Origin: Rodentibacter genomosp. 2
GTDB lineage: Bacteria; Pseudomonadota; Gammaproteobacteria; Enterobacterales; Pasteurellaceae
DNA length: 38,177 nt
Direction of reading: 5' to 3'
NCBI GenBank assembly: GCA_001999425.1
Contig: MLHP01000008.1
Span: 1 to 38,177 of the forward strand
Made by a program: the position numbers and the translations under genes. Below the pieces are notes generated by a model, which saw only the letters and a list, made by a program, of their open reading frames with translations, was not told where the DNA came from and did no database searches. Shown piece by piece: positions 16,923-27,233 of this stretch. Numbering within the stretch: position 1 is the first letter of the stretch; the number at the start of each line of letters is the position of its first letter.

Positions 16923-17558
16923 ATGGATTTTAATCAAATTTTAAATCAAGTCGTCAATATCGCTAAAAACTCAGCGAGTCACTTACAAACCGGTAATTCG
17001 ACACTGGACAACATCACTAAGGTGGGCGGCGGTGCTGCAATTACAGGGATTTTCTCAATGATTTTGGGGCGTTCCGGCGGGGCAAGTTTAGCCAAACTGG
17101 GATCTTTAGCGGTGTTGGGTAACCTGGCTTATCAGGCATATCAAAACTACCAAAAATCCCAACAGGCGCAACCTGTGATGTCAGCTAATGAATTTGATGT
17201 ATTAAATTCGACTTCTCAACAAGATGCGAGTGCATTGATTTTACGCACCATGATTGCAGCGGCTGCGGCAGACGGTGAAATTACAGAAGAAGAAAAACAA
17301 ACCATTGCAAATGAAATTGGCGACAATGCAGAATTAGCGCAATGGTTTGAGCAAGAAATACAAAATCCGATTAGCGTGAATGAAATCGCTCGTCAAGTGG
17401 GGAATGACACCGCATTGGCGGCAAATGTGTATCTTGCGGCACGTTTGGTGAGTAAAGATTTATCCCGTAAAGAAATTATTTTCCTTGCTAATCTTGCAGA
17501 AGCGCTTGGTTTAGATGATGCTTTAGTCGAACAACTCGAAAAACAAGCCGGTTTTTAA
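16923..17558 (+). CDS. DUF533 / TerB-like membrane-associated protein
   Basis: 211 aa with one hydrophobic glycine-rich stretch (about residues 36-68, GGGAAITGIFSMILG...) and a C-terminal TerB-like helical domain (LRTMIAAAAADGEITEEEKQ, then DLSRKEIIFLANLAEALGL). This is the layout of the DUF533 family (E. coli YebE-like), whose function is not established. AAAGGA precedes the ATG. It is a single-gene unit with its own terminator, separating the T6SS island from the ilv cluster. Confidence 0.8.
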   Translation: MDFNQILNQVVNIAKNSASHLQTGNSTLDNITKVGGGAAITGIFSMILGRSGGASLAKLGSLAVLGNLAYQAYQNYQKSQQAQPVMSANEFDVLNSTSQQDASALILRTMIAAAAADGEITEEEKQTIANEIGDNAELAQWFEQEIQNPISVNEIARQVGNDTALAANVYLAARLVSKDLSRKEIIFLANLAEALGLDDALVEQLEKQAGF

Positions 17559-17577
17559 CCGCACTTTTTATCTTTTT

Positions 17578-17620
17578 AAAAAGCACGACGAGGAAATTTG
17601 TCGTGCTTTTTTGTTTTTTT
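17578..17620 (+). terminator. rho-independent terminator after the DUF533 gene
   Basis: A 12-bp stem AAAAAGCACGAC / GTCGTGCTTTTT with a short loop, followed by a long T run. A USS (ACCGCACTT) lies just before it. Confidence 0.85.
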
Positions 17621-17655
17621 CTCTTCTCGGCTCTACCAATGCGACAAAATTTCGC

Positions 17656-17661
17656 TACAAT
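17656..17661 (+). promoter_or_regulatory. weak candidate -10 box for ilvG
   Basis: TACAAT lies 47 bases before the ilvG ATG, just downstream of a strong terminator. No convincing -35 is seen at 17 bp. Only 87 bases separate terminator and gene, and I see no leader peptide rich in Ile/Val/Leu codons, so classical ilvL-type attenuation is not evident. Confidence 0.3.
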
Positions 17662-17707
17662 GAAAACCTTATCAAAAAAACAACAATAAACATAGGATGC
17701 AAACACG

Positions 17708-19363
17708 ATGACAGGCGCACAACTCATCATGGCGTGCTTGAAGGCGCACCATGTTACTACACTTTTCGGTTATCCCGGTGGCGCAATTATGCCCACCTAT
17801 GATGCTCTTTATGATGCAGGACTCGATCATCTTCTTTGTCGCAATGAACAAGGCGCAGCAATGGCTGCCATTGGTTATGCACGCTCTACGGGTAAAGTGG
17901 GTGTCTGTATTGCCACTTCCGGCCCCGGCGCAACGAATTTAGTAACCGGACTTGGTGATGCCATGATGGATTCCGTTCCTGTGGTGGCTATCACCGGTCA
18001 AGTTGCTTCGCCCTTAATCGGCACCGATGCTTTCCAAGAAGCAGATGTACTCGGGCTTTCGCTTGCTTGTACGAAACACAGTTTTATTGTGCAAAGTGCG
18101 GATGAATTAGCGGATGTTTTCGCACAAGCCTTTGAAATTGCACAGAGTGGTCGTCCCGGCCCGGTATTAATTGATGTGCCACGCGATATTCAAGTCGGCG
18201 AAGTACCTGAGCATATCAAGGCTTATGTCAAAACACTGACAAAACCGACCGCACTTTCCAATGAGAATCTTGCGCAGGCAAAAGCACTCTTATCCGCCGC
18301 CAAAAAACCGGTACTTTATGTGGGGGGCGGCGTAGGTATGGCAAAAGCCGTACCGGCATTACGTGATTTTTTAGCGCAAACCAATATGCCCTCAGTTTCT
18401 ACCTTGAAAGGATTAGGCTCGATTCATCCTGAAAATGACGTTTATATGGGAATGATCGGTATGCACGGTACAAAGGCAGCCAATTTTGCGGTGCAAGATT
18501 GTGATTTGTTGCTAGTTTGCGGTGCCCGTTTTGATGATCGCGTGACGGGAAAACTTGATACTTTTGCTCCCCATGCCAAAGTGATTCATTGCGATATTGA
18601 TGCGGCTGAAATTGATAAACTGCGTCATGCGGATGTGGCGTTACAAGGTGATTTAATTCAAGCTTTGAATGCGCTAAAACAACCGCTTGATATTGAACCT
18701 TGGCGTGAGTATGTTCGAGAACTCAAAGCAAAATTGGATTTTACTTATGTGGATAATGCGGGTGATCGCCCGATTGATCCTTGGGCTTTGCTTAATACCC
18801 TATCCAAGCGTAAACAGCAAAATGCCGTTGTTTGTACCGACGTCGGGCAGCACCAAATGTGGTCGGCGCAACATATGCAACATTTTGCACCGGAAAATTA
18901 TCTCACTTCCGCCGGCTTCGGCACCATGGGATTTGGTTTGCCGGCAGCGGTGGGGGCGAAAAAAGCCCGTCCGCAAGATGAGGTAATTTTAGTCACCGGT
19001 GATGGTTCTTTAATGATGAATATTCAAGAGTTAGGCAGTATCAAACGTGGCAATTTAGCGGTAAAAATTTTACTGTTGGATAACCAACGTTTAGGCATGG
19101 TGCGCCAATGGCAAGATTTATTTTGGAAAAGACGCCGTAGCGAGACGATTCTAGAAGACAACCCTGATTTTGTGATGCTTGCCAAAGCATTCAATATTCC
19201 TGCCGAACGTATTGAACGGGCGGATGAAGTGGATGCAGCCCTCACAAGATTGCTTGAAAGCGACACCGCTTATTTATTACAAGTGTGCATTCCGCCTGAT
19301 GATTGCGTGTGGCCTTTAGTGCCGCCGGGTGCCTGTAATGCGGATATGGTGGAGGAAATGTAA
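17708..19363 (+). CDS. ilvG: acetolactate synthase II large subunit
   Basis: 551 aa, full length. It condenses two pyruvates to acetolactate, or pyruvate with 2-oxobutyrate to acetohydroxybutyrate, the first common step of Val/Leu and Ile synthesis. Visible features are the N-terminal [15 protein letters not shown], the TPP-activating Glu in [20 protein letters not shown], and the C-terminal TPP/Mg motif [12 protein letters not shown] ... [15 protein letters not shown]. The frame is uninterrupted, unlike the frameshifted ilvG of E. coli K-12. ilvM follows 1 base after the stop. Its short small subunit is the valine-insensitive ALS II type. Confidence 0.95.
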   Translation: MTGAQLIMACLKAHHVTTLFGYPGGAIMPTYDALYDAGLDHLLCRNEQGAAMAAIGYARSTGKVGVCIATSGPGATNLVTGLGDAMMDSVPVVAITGQVASPLIGTDAFQEADVLGLSLACTKHSFIVQSADELADVFAQAFEIAQSGRPGPVLIDVPRDIQVGEVPEHIKAYVKTLTKPTALSNENLAQAKALLSAAKKPVLYVGGGVGMAKAVPALRDFLAQTNMPSVSTLKGLGSIHPENDVYMGMIGMHGTKAANFAVQDCDLLLVCGARFDDRVTGKLDTFAPHAKVIHCDIDAAEIDKLRHADVALQGDLIQALNALKQPLDIEPWREYVRELKAKLDFTYVDNAGDRPIDPWALLNTLSKRKQQNAVVCTDVGQHQMWSAQHMQHFAPENYLTSAGFGTMGFGLPAAVGAKKARPQDEVILVTGDGSLMMNIQELGSIKRGNLAVKILLLDNQRLGMVRQWQDLFWKRRRSETILEDNPDFVMLAKAFNIPAERIERADEVDAALTRLLESDTAYLLQVCIPPDDCVWPLVPPGACNADMVEEM

Positions 19364-19364
19364 G

Positions 19365-19583
19365 ATGAACAACTATCAAATTGAATTGAACGCCCGCCAT
19401 CGCCCTGAAGTATTGGAACGTATTTTACGTGTGATACGCCACCGTGGTTTTACCGTTACCACAATGCAAATGGAATTAATTGAAGATAAAGTGCGGTTAA
19501 AAATCACCGTAAAATCCGACCGCACTTTGAATTTGCTGGTGAATCAGTTGGTGAAGTTGCCGGATGTTTTAAATATTTTTTAA
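19365..19583 (+). CDS. ilvM: acetolactate synthase II small subunit
   Basis: 72 aa from ATG 19365, with GGAGGAAATG overlapping the ilvG end as the ribosome site. A single ACT-like domain (YQIELNARHRPEVLERILRV, GFTVTTMQMEL) of the short IlvM type. It binds and activates the IlvG catalytic subunit. The gene contains two opposed USS copies about 20 bases apart (near 19490 and 19519), so uptake sequence has been tolerated inside coding DNA. Confidence 0.9.
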   Translation: MNNYQIELNARHRPEVLERILRVIRHRGFTVTTMQMELIEDKVRLKITVKSDRTLNLLVNQLVKLPDVLNIF

Positions 19584-19604
19584 TAAATAGAGCCCAAAAA
19601 GAAT

Positions 19605-21113
19605 ATGTTACCTATCAATATAGAATCATTGATAACCCACAAAACCATAGAGAGCAATCGAATTGAATTTAAATCAGGTTGGAATCCTGATGCGATTTAT
19701 CGTTCAATTTGTGCTTTTGCTAATGATATTGAGGATATCGGCGGCGGATACATTTTTATTGGTGTCGAAGAACAGAATGGCATGGCTAAACGTCCGGTAA
19801 AAGGGCTAGATGAAGCGGATATTGATAAAATTCAAAGAGAAATGCTAGGATTTAATAATTTAATCGAACCAAATTATTTTCCTAAGTGTTATGTTGAAGA
19901 ACTTGATGGTAAAAAAGTTATTGTTTTATGGATAATTAGTGGTTCAAATCGCCCTTATAAAGTACCTCAAAACATTACGGCAAAACATAAACAATATGAA
20001 TATTATATTCGATATAATACATCTTCCGTAATTGCCAATAGCGAACAAGAACAAGGGTTAAAGGAACTGGCTAATCAGATTCCATTTGATGATCGCGTTA
20101 ATAGACAAGCAAGTATCAATGATGTTTCTTTGCTTCGAATTAATGACTTCTTAGTAAAAACCGAGAGCAAATTAGCATCCTATATTACTGAAATAGATAA
20201 AACATCATTATTAAAACAATTAGATTTGGTTGAGAATATTGGTGGTATTTATTATCCAAAAAATATTGCCTTAATGATGTTTTGTGATCATCCTCACCAC
20301 TTTTTCCCTCAAACACAAGTTGATATAACCATCTTCCCTGAGGGAAAAGTTAATAACCCGGATTATTTCTTAGAAGTACCCTCTATTAGGGGGCCTATTG
20401 ATTCTATTATTAGTGATACATTACGCTATCTTAGAAATAATTTAATCAAAGAATTTGTATTTAAACCCAAATATCAAGCCGAATCAATTCGCTTATTTAA
20501 TTACCCGTATCAAGCGCTTGAAGAAGCTGTAGTAAATGCCTTATATCATCGTAATTATCAAGAAAGACAACCAGTAGAAATTATTATTCAACCTCACTCA
20601 CTTGAAATTATTAGCTATAATGGACCTGATAAATCAATTCAAAAATCAGATTTAATTTCTGGAAATGTGAGAGCAAGGCGCTATAAAAATCGCAGATTAG
20701 GTGATTTCTTAAAAGAACTTAAACTTTCAGAAGGAAAGGGAACAGGCTTACCAACGATTAAAAATGAATTACGTAAAAATGGTTCTGAACCCGCGATATT
20801 TGACTTTGATGAAGACAGAACTTTTTTTCTAATTGAATTTACGGCAAGAAATGAACCATCTAAATCAGATTTATCTACATTTACGGAAACGGAACAGAAG
20901 ATCATTCAATTCTTACTTTTAGGAGAAAAAAGTCGTAAAGAGATTTTAGCTCTACTTAATAAAGCCAATAGCACTTATTCATACCAAAAATTTATTGAGC
21001 CTTTGGTGCTAAATAAATGGATTGAGAAGACAGAACAAAGTAGTAATAATCCAAAACAAAAATTTAGATTAACACCACACTTTCATCAACACTACGAAGT
21101 AACTCTGAAGTAG
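19605..21113 (+). CDS. AlbA_2 (Schlafen-like) and RecG-like ATPase-domain protein
   Basis: 502 aa. The N-terminal AlbA_2 domain is at about residues 10-125 (IESNRIEFKSGWNPDAIYRSICAFAND, GGGYIFIGVEEQNG). The central-to-C-terminal part has the HATPase-like fold usual in these proteins (YPYQALEEAVVNALYHRNYQ, GTGLPTIKNELRKNG), and a probable winged helix lies at about 425-495. Such proteins are often annotated as putative transcriptional regulators or divergent ATP-dependent helicases, and some take part in phage defence. It sits 21 bases after ilvM on the same strand and ahead of ilvD, so it is probably co-transcribed with ilvGM. No role in branched-chain synthesis is known; it looks like an accessory insertion. 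Confidence 0.8.
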   Translation: MLPINIESLITHKTIESNRIEFKSGWNPDAIYRSICAFANDIEDIGGGYIFIGVEEQNGMAKRPVKGLDEADIDKIQREMLGFNNLIEPNYFPKCYVEELDGKKVIVLWIISGSNRPYKVPQNITAKHKQYEYYIRYNTSSVIANSEQEQGLKELANQIPFDDRVNRQASINDVSLLRINDFLVKTESKLASYITEIDKTSLLKQLDLVENIGGIYYPKNIALMMFCDHPHHFFPQTQVDITIFPEGKVNNPDYFLEVPSIRGPIDSIISDTLRYLRNNLIKEFVFKPKYQAESIRLFNYPYQALEEAVVNALYHRNYQERQPVEIIIQPHSLEIISYNGPDKSIQKSDLISGNVRARRYKNRRLGDFLKELKLSEGKGTGLPTIKNELRKNGSEPAIFDFDEDRTFFLIEFTARNEPSKSDLSTFTETEQKIIQFLLLGEKSRKEILALLNKANSTYSYQKFIEPLVLNKWIEKTEQSSNNPKQKFRLTPHFHQHYEVTLK

Positions 21114-21223
21114 AAACTTAACAGTTAACTTATTGATTTAAATATATATAAATCGATAAGCGTGACTACTCTGAAGTGAAAATTTACGAGTAAAATACAT
21201 TTTAAAACTTGGAGAGATTATCA

Positions 21224-23062
21224 ATGCCAAAACTACGTTCAGCGACCAGTACACAGGGTCGTAATATGGCAGGTGCGCGCGCTTTGTGGCGTGCGACAGG
21301 AATGAAAGAAAATGACTTTGGAAAACCCATTATTGCGGTAGTTAATTCCTTTACCCAATTTGTACCGGGACATGTCCATTTAAAAGATATGGGACAGCTT
21401 GTCGCCAAAGAAATTGAAAAAGCGGGCGGTGTCGCAAAAGAATTTAATACGATTGCGGTGGATGACGGCATCGCCATGGGACATGGTGGAATGTTGTATT
21501 CTTTGCCTTCCCGTGATTTGATTGCGGATTCTGTGGAGTATATGGTGAATGCTCACTGTGCTGACGCCATGGTGTGTATTTCCAACTGTGACAAAATTAC
21601 ACCGGGAATGTTAATGGCGGCAATGCGCTTAAACATTCCGACCATTTTTGTTTCCGGTGGCCCAATGGAAGCGGGCAAAACCAAACTTTCTGATCAACTC
21701 ATTCGGCTAGATTTAGTGGATGCGATGATTGAGGCGGCAGATCCGAAAGTGTCTGATGAGCGGATTGATGTTATTGAACGCAGTGCCTGTCCGACTTGCG
21801 GTTCTTGTTCGGGGATGTTCACAGCGAACTCAATGAACTGCCTAACAGAGGCTCTTGGGCTAAGTTTGCCAGGGAACGGCTCAATGCTTGCCACCCACGC
21901 TGACCGTAAAGAACTCTTCTTAAAAGCCGGTCGTCAGATTGTGGAATTATGCAAACGCTACTATGAACAAGATGACGAAAGCGTGTTGCCACGTTCAATC
22001 GGGACGTTTGAAGCCTTTGAAAATGCGATGAGTTTAGATATCGCCATGGGCGGATCAAGTAATACGGTTTTACACTTATTAGCCGCCGCACAGGAAGCGG
22101 GTGTGGATTTTAAAATGGCGGATATTGATCGCCTCTCCCGTGTGGTGCCTTGCTTAAGCAAAATTGCACCGAATACTAATAAATACCATATGGAAGACGT
22201 ACACCGTGCAGGGGGCATTATGGGCTTATTGGGTGAACTCGAGCGGGCAGGATTGATCCATAAAAATACCCAGACAGTCTTGGGAATGAGCATGGGCGAA
22301 CAGCTTGATCAATACGATATTATTCGTAACCAAGATGAAGCATTGCACAAATTCTTCCGTGCAGGACCTGCCGGTATTCGTACAACAGAGGCTTTTTCGC
22401 AAGATTGCCGCTGGGATAGCGTAGATAATGATCGTGTAAACGGCTGTATCCGCAATAAAGAAAATGCGATTTCCCAAGAAGGGGGATTAGCCGTGTTGTT
22501 CGGGAACCTTGCCGAAGACGGTTGCATTGTGAAAACCGCAGGTGTAGATGAATCCATTTGGACATTTAGTGGTTCAGCCATTGTATTTGAAAGCCAAGAA
22601 GATGCCGTTGCCGGAATTTTGGGTGGAAAAGTAAAAGAAGGCAATGTGGTGGTGATTCGCTATGAAGGGCCGAAAGGCGGGCCGGGTATGCAAGAAATGT
22701 TGTATCCGACTAGCTATTTAAAATCTATGGGCTTGGGTAAAAAATGTGCCTTATTAACTGACGGGCGTTTTTCCGGCGGCACATCAGGACTTTCAATCGG
22801 CCACGCCTCACCGGAAGCCGCATCAGGCGGTGCAATTGGTTTGGTGCGTGATGGCGATATTATCAATATTGATATTCCAAATCGTGCTATTAATCTTCAA
22901 ATTAGTGATGAAGAACTTGCTGCCCGCCGTGCGGAACAAAACGAAAAAGGTTGGGTTCCGGCAAACCGCCAACGTGAAGTCTCTTTCGCTCTGAAAGTGT
23001 TCGGGCATTTCGCTACCTCTTCGGATAAAGGCGCAGTGCGGGATAAAACCCTGTTAAAATAA
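21224..23062 (+). CDS. ilvD: dihydroxy-acid dehydratase
   Basis: 612 aa from ATG 21224, preferred over TTG 21209; GGAGAG lies 8 bases before. It dehydrates the dihydroxy acids to the 2-keto acids of Val and Ile. Family motifs are [19 protein letters not shown], the cysteine-rich [19 protein letters not shown] that binds the iron-sulfur cluster, and [20 protein letters not shown] near the C-terminus. Length is normal. A 110-base gap after the AlbA_2 gene holds an AT-rich stretch that may carry its own promoter. Confidence 0.96.
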   Translation: MPKLRSATSTQGRNMAGARALWRATGMKENDFGKPIIAVVNSFTQFVPGHVHLKDMGQLVAKEIEKAGGVAKEFNTIAVDDGIAMGHGGMLYSLPSRDLIADSVEYMVNAHCADAMVCISNCDKITPGMLMAAMRLNIPTIFVSGGPMEAGKTKLSDQLIRLDLVDAMIEAADPKVSDERIDVIERSACPTCGSCSGMFTANSMNCLTEALGLSLPGNGSMLATHADRKELFLKAGRQIVELCKRYYEQDDESVLPRSIGTFEAFENAMSLDIAMGGSSNTVLHLLAAAQEAGVDFKMADIDRLSRVVPCLSKIAPNTNKYHMEDVHRAGGIMGLLGELERAGLIHKNTQTVLGMSMGEQLDQYDIIRNQDEALHKFFRAGPAGIRTTEAFSQDCRWDSVDNDRVNGCIRNKENAISQEGGLAVLFGNLAEDGCIVKTAGVDESIWTFSGSAIVFESQEDAVAGILGGKVKEGNVVVIRYEGPKGGPGMQEMLYPTSYLKSMGLGKKCALLTDGRFSGGTSGLSIGHASPEAASGGAIGLVRDGDIINIDIPNRAINLQISDEELAARRAEQNEKGWVPANRQREVSFALKVFGHFATSSDKGAVRDKTLLK

Positions 23063-23072
23063 AATCGTAGGG

Positions 23073-23103
23073 TGGGTGGATTGATGACATCCACCTCCCT
23101 CCT
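23073..23103. repeat. imperfect hairpin after ilvD
   Basis: AGGGTGGGTGGAT and ATCCACCTCCCT form an imperfect stem over a short loop. It lacks a T run, so it is more likely a REP-like or attenuating element than a simple terminator. The rest of the 210-base ilvD-ilvA gap has two USS copies (near 23137 and 23181). Confidence 0.4.
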
Positions 23104-23272
23104 TTATGCGTGAACTTAGGTTCATACACCCGATAAAGTGCGGTTATTTTTCCACTACTTTTAAAGACATTAGCAATATTGACCGCACTTTCGTTAGATG
23201 GGAATTAACCCATCAATAATCATCTGACATTTATATTAATGATAGGCAAAAATCTATCCAACAAACAGTATT

Positions 23273-24814
23273 ATGAAAAACCTACTTACTAACCCACAAC
23301 CTAGCCAAAGCGATTATATCAATGCGATCGTCAAACTTGGCTCTCGAGTCTATGAAGCGGCAACGGTCACACCGTTACAAAAAATGGGCAAATTGTCCGA
23401 ACGTCTTCACAATAATATTTGGATTAAACGGGAAGATCGCCAACCGGTAAACAGCTTTAAATTGCGTGGTGCTTATGCGATGATCTCAAGTCTGTCACCA
23501 GAACAAAAAGCCGCAGGTGTGATCGCTGCTTCAGCTGGTAACCACGCACAAGGCGTCGCCTTATCTGCCAAAGAACTTGGCTTAAAAGCGTTGATCGTGA
23601 TGCCACAAAATACGCCAAGCATTAAAGTAGATGCAGTACGTGGTTTCGGTGGCGAAGTGTTATTGCATGGTGCGAATTTTGATGAGGCGAAAGCCAAGGC
23701 AATTGCCCTTTCCAAAGAAAAAAATATGACTTTTATTCCACCTTTTGATCATCCGCTCGTAATTGCTGGGCAAGGCACATTGGCGATGGAAATGTTGCAG
23801 CAGGTGGCGGATTTGGATTATGTCTTCGTACAAGTGGGCGGCGGCGGTTTGGCGGCGGGTGTCGCAATCCTGTTAAAACAGTTTATGCCGGATATTAAAG
23901 TAATCGGTGTGGAATCCAAAGATTCAGCCTGCTTGAATGCCGCCCTCGAAAAAGGCGAACCTACCGATCTCGCCCATGTGGGATTATTTGCAGACGGTGT
24001 GGCAGTGAAACGTATTGGTGATGAAACTTTCCGATTATGTCGTCAATATCTTGATGATATGGTGCTTGTCGATAGTGACGAAGTGTGCGCAGCAATGAAA
24101 GATTTATTTGAAAATGTGCGTGCCGTCTCCGAACCCTCGGGGGCATTGGGTTTAGCCGGCTTGAAAAAATATGTGAAAAAACATCATATTGAAAATAAAA
24201 ATATGGCGGCAATTTTATCCGGTGCGAACCTAAATTTCCACACGCTACGTTATGTGTCCGAGCGTTGCGAAATTGGTGAAAATCGTGAAGCCTTACTTGC
24301 CGTCACGATGCCGGAACAACCGGGAAGTTTCTTAAAATTCGTTCAAGTGTTGGGAAATCGGGCGGTGACAGAATTTAGTTATCGCTATGCCGATGACAAA
24401 CGGGCTTGTATTTTTGTTGGCGTGCGTACCTTGAATGAAGCGGAGAAATCGGACATCATCACCGATCTCACCCAAAATGGTTTTGATGTGGAAGATATGT
24501 CTGATGACGATATTGCAAAAACCCACGTGCGTTATTTAATGGGAGGACGAGCCGCTAACCCGAGCGAACGTCTATATTCCTTTGAATTTCCTGAACAAAA
24601 AGGGGCGTTACTAAAATTCTTAGAAACCCTACAAAATCGTTGGAATATCTCCCTTTTCCATTATCGTGCTCATGGTGCAGACTACGGCAATATTCTCGCC
24701 GGTTTTCAATTGGGTGAAACGACACAAGCCGAGTTTGAGGATACGTTGGAAAAACTCAATTATGTTTACGAAGATGTAACCGAAAGTAAATCTTATCGTT
24801 ATTTCTTACGCTAA
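23273..24814 (+). CDS. ilvA: biosynthetic threonine ammonia-lyase (threonine deaminase)
   Basis: 513 aa. It converts threonine to 2-oxobutyrate and ammonia, the entry step of isoleucine synthesis. The PLP lysine lies in NSFKLRGAYAM, and the phosphate-binding glycine loop is VGGGGLAAG. Two C-terminal ACT-like regulatory domains are visible (LLAVTMPEQPGSFLKFVQVL and LYSFEFPEQKGALLKFLETL), so this is the long, Ile-inhibited biosynthetic form rather than the short catabolic TdcB. It is 210 bases after ilvD. Confidence 0.95.
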   Translation: MKNLLTNPQPSQSDYINAIVKLGSRVYEAATVTPLQKMGKLSERLHNNIWIKREDRQPVNSFKLRGAYAMISSLSPEQKAAGVIAASAGNHAQGVALSAKELGLKALIVMPQNTPSIKVDAVRGFGGEVLLHGANFDEAKAKAIALSKEKNMTFIPPFDHPLVIAGQGTLAMEMLQQVADLDYVFVQVGGGGLAAGVAILLKQFMPDIKVIGVESKDSACLNAALEKGEPTDLAHVGLFADGVAVKRIGDETFRLCRQYLDDMVLVDSDEVCAAMKDLFENVRAVSEPSGALGLAGLKKYVKKHHIENKNMAAILSGANLNFHTLRYVSERCEIGENREALLAVTMPEQPGSFLKFVQVLGNRAVTEFSYRYADDKRACIFVGVRTLNEAEKSDIITDLTQNGFDVEDMSDDDIAKTHVRYLMGGRAANPSERLYSFEFPEQKGALLKFLETLQNRWNISLFHYRAHGADYGNILAGFQLGETTQAEFEDTLEKLNYVYEDVTESKSYRYFLR

Positions 24815-24827
24815 AAACAAGGTAAAA

Positions 24828-24868
24828 AAATACCGCACTTTATCCCCCAAAGTGCGGTTATTTTTTTG
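24828..24868 (+). terminator. USS-pair terminator of ilvA
   Basis: ACCGCACTTT and AAAGTGCGGT (24832-24858) flank a short loop rich in C and are followed by TTATTTTTTT. Confidence 0.8.
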
Positions 24869-24874
24869 TTAGCT

Positions 24875-24958
24875 TGTAGGGACACACTGCGTGTGTCCGG
24901 ATTTTAACCTATTGAAATAATTTGATTTTATAACGGACACACGCAGTGTGTCCCTACA
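24875..24958. repeat. 25-bp perfect inverted repeat
   Basis: Bases 24875-24899 are the exact reverse complement of 24934-24958, with a 34-base AT-rich spacer. Each arm also contains an internal near-palindrome (GACACAC TGC GTGTGTC). It lies between the convergent ilvA and DUF3108 genes. No gene and no transposase are present. It resembles a small dispersed intergenic repeat pair (REP/BIME-like or a short MITE). Confidence 0.8.
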
Positions 24959-25005
24959 TGTCGTTGAAATTTCTATTTTGTGAATTTGCTACATAATACT
25001 CATTT

Positions 25006-25644
25006 TTACTTCACGAACTCACTAAATTCCAATTCATAATCATCGCCGTCCCGTGAGTATTTGATGTAACGGGGGAACTGTTCACCCACGAATTTTTTCA
25101 CCATAATATCTTTATTGCCGGTTTTAAAAGTGTAAGTGATTTCACTCACTTTCTGTTTATTGTATTCAACTTGTTTTTCACTTTTCTTCACCCTCACATT
25201 TTCCATCGGATAGAGTTTTTTTCCATTAGTAATTTGGAAACTGTTTGGTAGTTTATCGTAGTAACTTAGTTGGAAAGCCATAGTGAATAAATCGAAAGTC
25301 GGTAATTTTAGTGGCTCGGTTTTTAAGCTGTCTTTTATTTTGCCGTACTCAATCGTTGTGGGGGAGATTTTAGAAACCGAGTAAACTTTTCCATTACGGC
25401 TATCTTGATAATTTACCATGTTAAATTGATTGGAGGTTTGTGTGCCACGTGAGTTGAATACGATATTGTACAGTGGGATATTAATTTTGGCGTTCACCGA
25501 ATATTGCGTGCCATCCGCTTTAAAATGTACATAAGCCGGCATTAAATAGTTAGAGCTGTATTTGATATTGTAATCCGCAGCAGACCAAGCATGGGGAATA
25601 TAAGCTGCAAGTGCAATAAAAAGAATTTTAGCAAGTTTCATCAA
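25006..25644 (-). CDS. exported DUF3108 protein
   Basis: 212 aa with a signal peptide (LAKILFIALAAYIPHAWSA). The beta-rich body (YNIKYSSNYLMPAYVHFKADG ... TYTFKTGNKDIMVKKFVGEQFPRYIKY) matches the DUF3108 pattern; members are predicted periplasmic proteins of unknown function. AAGGAACATTG precedes the start on the minus strand. It is 110 bases downstream of the dcuB stop with a terminator between, so it is likely a separate transcript. Confidence 0.8.
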   Translation of the reverse strand: MMKLAKILFIALAAYIPHAWSAADYNIKYSSNYLMPAYVHFKADGTQYSVNAKINIPLYNIVFNSRGTQTSNQFNMVNYQDSRNGKVYSVSKISPTTIEYGKIKDSLKTEPLKLPTFDLFTMAFQLSYYDKLPNSFQITNGKKLYPMENVRVKKSEKQVEYNKQKVSEITYTFKTGNKDIMVKKFVGEQFPRYIKYSRDGDDYELEFSEFVK

Positions 25645-25708
25645 TGTTCCTTATAAAAAACAAATATGTTTACTTAGAGTGAGGTTTTATATATAAGTTC
25701 GCGAAGAT

Positions 25709-25737
25709 AAAAAACGGTGCAACACGCACCGTTTTTG
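25709..25737 (-). terminator. rho-independent terminator after dcuB
   Basis: An 8-11 bp stem (AAAACGGTGC / GCACCGTTTT) with a short loop. Read on the minus strand it ends in a T run, just after the dcuB stop. Confidence 0.8.
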
Positions 25738-25754
25738 TTCGCTAATATAGCTGG

Positions 25755-27077
25755 TTAGAGAAGAACATTAGCAAGTAATAAACCAATCACTAAGCTAAAT
25801 ACCATACTTAATAAGCCCGGTAACATAAAGCTATGGTTAAAAATATATTTACCGATTTTGGTTGTACCGGTGGTATCAAAGTCAATAGAGGCAATGATCG
25901 GACCGTAGTTTGGCACGAAGAAATAACCGTTTACTGCCACAAATACCCCGATTAATACCGGAGCAGGAATACCAAGGGCAATACCAAGTGGGAATAAGGT
26001 TGCCACCGTAGCACCTTGGCTATTAACTAAGACAGAAAGCACAAATAATGCTAAGGCAAATGTCCAAGGTGCGGTTTCCACTAAACCTTTCACCATATCT
26101 TTCACTTCCGTCATATGTGCCTGCATTAATGTATCGCCCAACCACGCAATACCAAAAATCGCAATAACCGCACGCATACCGGCATGGAACACCGAACCTT
26201 TAGTGATTTCCGTGCTATCCGGTTTACAGGTTAAGACGATTAATGCGCCGATTGATAACATAATAATTTCAATAGTATGTGCCATTCCCATCGGTTTTCC
26301 GTCAAACACAGGACGTAAAGAAGGTATCGCCCCCATTAACACCACAAGTAATGCGCCGAATAAGAAGAGAGAAACAGAAATTTTTGCCGTTTTGCTAATT
26401 TCTAATTCTTTAGCATCCGTCGTCGCATTAAAAGCATCAGCATATTTTGGATCTTTTAAACGACGTTGATATTCAGGATCATCTTTAAGTTCTTTCCCCA
26501 TTTTGTTTACAAAAATACAAGCAAGGAAGATACCTAAAAGGGTTGCCGGAACTGTTACCATTAACACATCGCCAAGATGAATCCCCTGTGGTTCAAGATA
26601 AGCCACCACGGCAACAACGGCTGCGGCAATTGGGCTTGCAACAATAGCAAATTGTGAAGCGATTACCGCCATTGAAAGCGGACGTTCCGGACGAATACCG
26701 TTTTGACGACTGACTTCTGCGATAACTGGCAATACTGAATAAGCCACATGACCGGTACCCGCTAAAAACGTGAATAACCAAGTTACAGCCGGTGCGATGA
26801 AAGTAATGTGTTTTGGATTACGGCGTAAAATTTTCGTCGCGATTTTGATCATATAATCTAAACCACCCGCCGCCTGCATTGCAGCGGCAGCGGCAACCAC
26901 CGCCATGATCATAAACATTACATCAATCGGTAAACCTGCGGGTTTCAAGCCAAAGCCAAAGGAAAGAATAGCCAGACCTAAACCACCAAATACACCGAGA
27001 CCAATACCACCTACGCGTGCCCCCACAAGGATACACAATAGCACGATGGCAAATTGTAATAAGAACATTGCAGACAT
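25755..27077 (-). CDS. dcuB: anaerobic C4-dicarboxylate transporter, Dcu family
   Basis: 440 aa, about ten or more hydrophobic segments, with Dcu family sequences such as [40 protein letters not shown] and [20 protein letters not shown]. It exchanges fumarate or aspartate for succinate during fumarate respiration, in the inner membrane. The order matches the Haemophilus pairing of asparaginase II with a Dcu carrier. Deamination of asparagine in the periplasm would supply aspartate to this carrier. A well-placed FNR-like site precedes it. DcuB versus DcuA cannot be settled by eye. Confidence 0.9.
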   Translation of the reverse strand: MSAMFLLQFAIVLLCILVGARVGGIGLGVFGGLGLAILSFGFGLKPAGLPIDVMFMIMAVVAAAAAMQAAGGLDYMIKIATKILRRNPKHITFIAPAVTWLFTFLAGTGHVAYSVLPVIAEVSRQNGIRPERPLSMAVIASQFAIVASPIAAAVVAVVAYLEPQGIHLGDVLMVTVPATLLGIFLACIFVNKMGKELKDDPEYQRRLKDPKYADAFNATTDAKELEISKTAKISVSLFLFGALLVVLMGAIPSLRPVFDGKPMGMAHTIEIIMLSIGALIVLTCKPDSTEITKGSVFHAGMRAVIAIFGIAWLGDTLMQAHMTEVKDMVKGLVETAPWTFALALFVLSVLVNSQGATVATLFPLGIALGIPAPVLIGVFVAVNGYFFVPNYGPIIASIDFDTTGTTKIGKYIFNHSFMLPGLLSMVFSLVIGLLLANVLL

Positions 27078-27130
27078 ACTGCCCCCTTAAGTTAAAAATA
27101 AACTGTTATACTGCGATAGAAACCGTCGCC

Positions 27131-27172
27131 AATATAGCAATAAATAGGTACGGATTCTATAATTTAGATCAA
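27131..27172 (-). promoter_or_regulatory. dcuB promoter with FNR-like site
   Basis: On the minus strand TTGATCTAAATTAT (27159-27172) matches the FNR consensus TTGATNNNNATCAA in all but two positions. TATATT (27131-27136) forms a -10 box. A start about 7 bases on (near 27124) would put the FNR site at -41.5, the usual activating position. Confidence 0.55.
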
Positions 27173-27191
27173 GAAACTCTGTCTCTTATAC

Positions 27192-27223
27192 GAAAAGTGC
27201 GGTTATTTTCTACCGCACTTTTC
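27192..27223 (-). terminator. USS-pair hairpin after ansB
   Basis: GAAAAGTGCGGT and ACCGCACTTTTC form a perfect 12-bp stem with an 8-base loop between the ansB stop and the dcuB promoter. On the minus strand there is no long T run after it, so termination may be partial. Confidence 0.6.
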
Positions 27224-27233
27224 ACTTGTCAAG

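Noticed and set aside
17641-17707. ilvL-type leader peptide and attenuator before ilvG
   Set aside because: The space after the upstream terminator is under 100 bases and no short ORF rich in Ile, Val or Leu codons with a following hairpin is seen.
22226-22644. Overlapping minus-strand frames of 81-111 aa within ilvD
   Set aside because: They are shadows of the ilvD coding sequence with no family resemblance or start signals.
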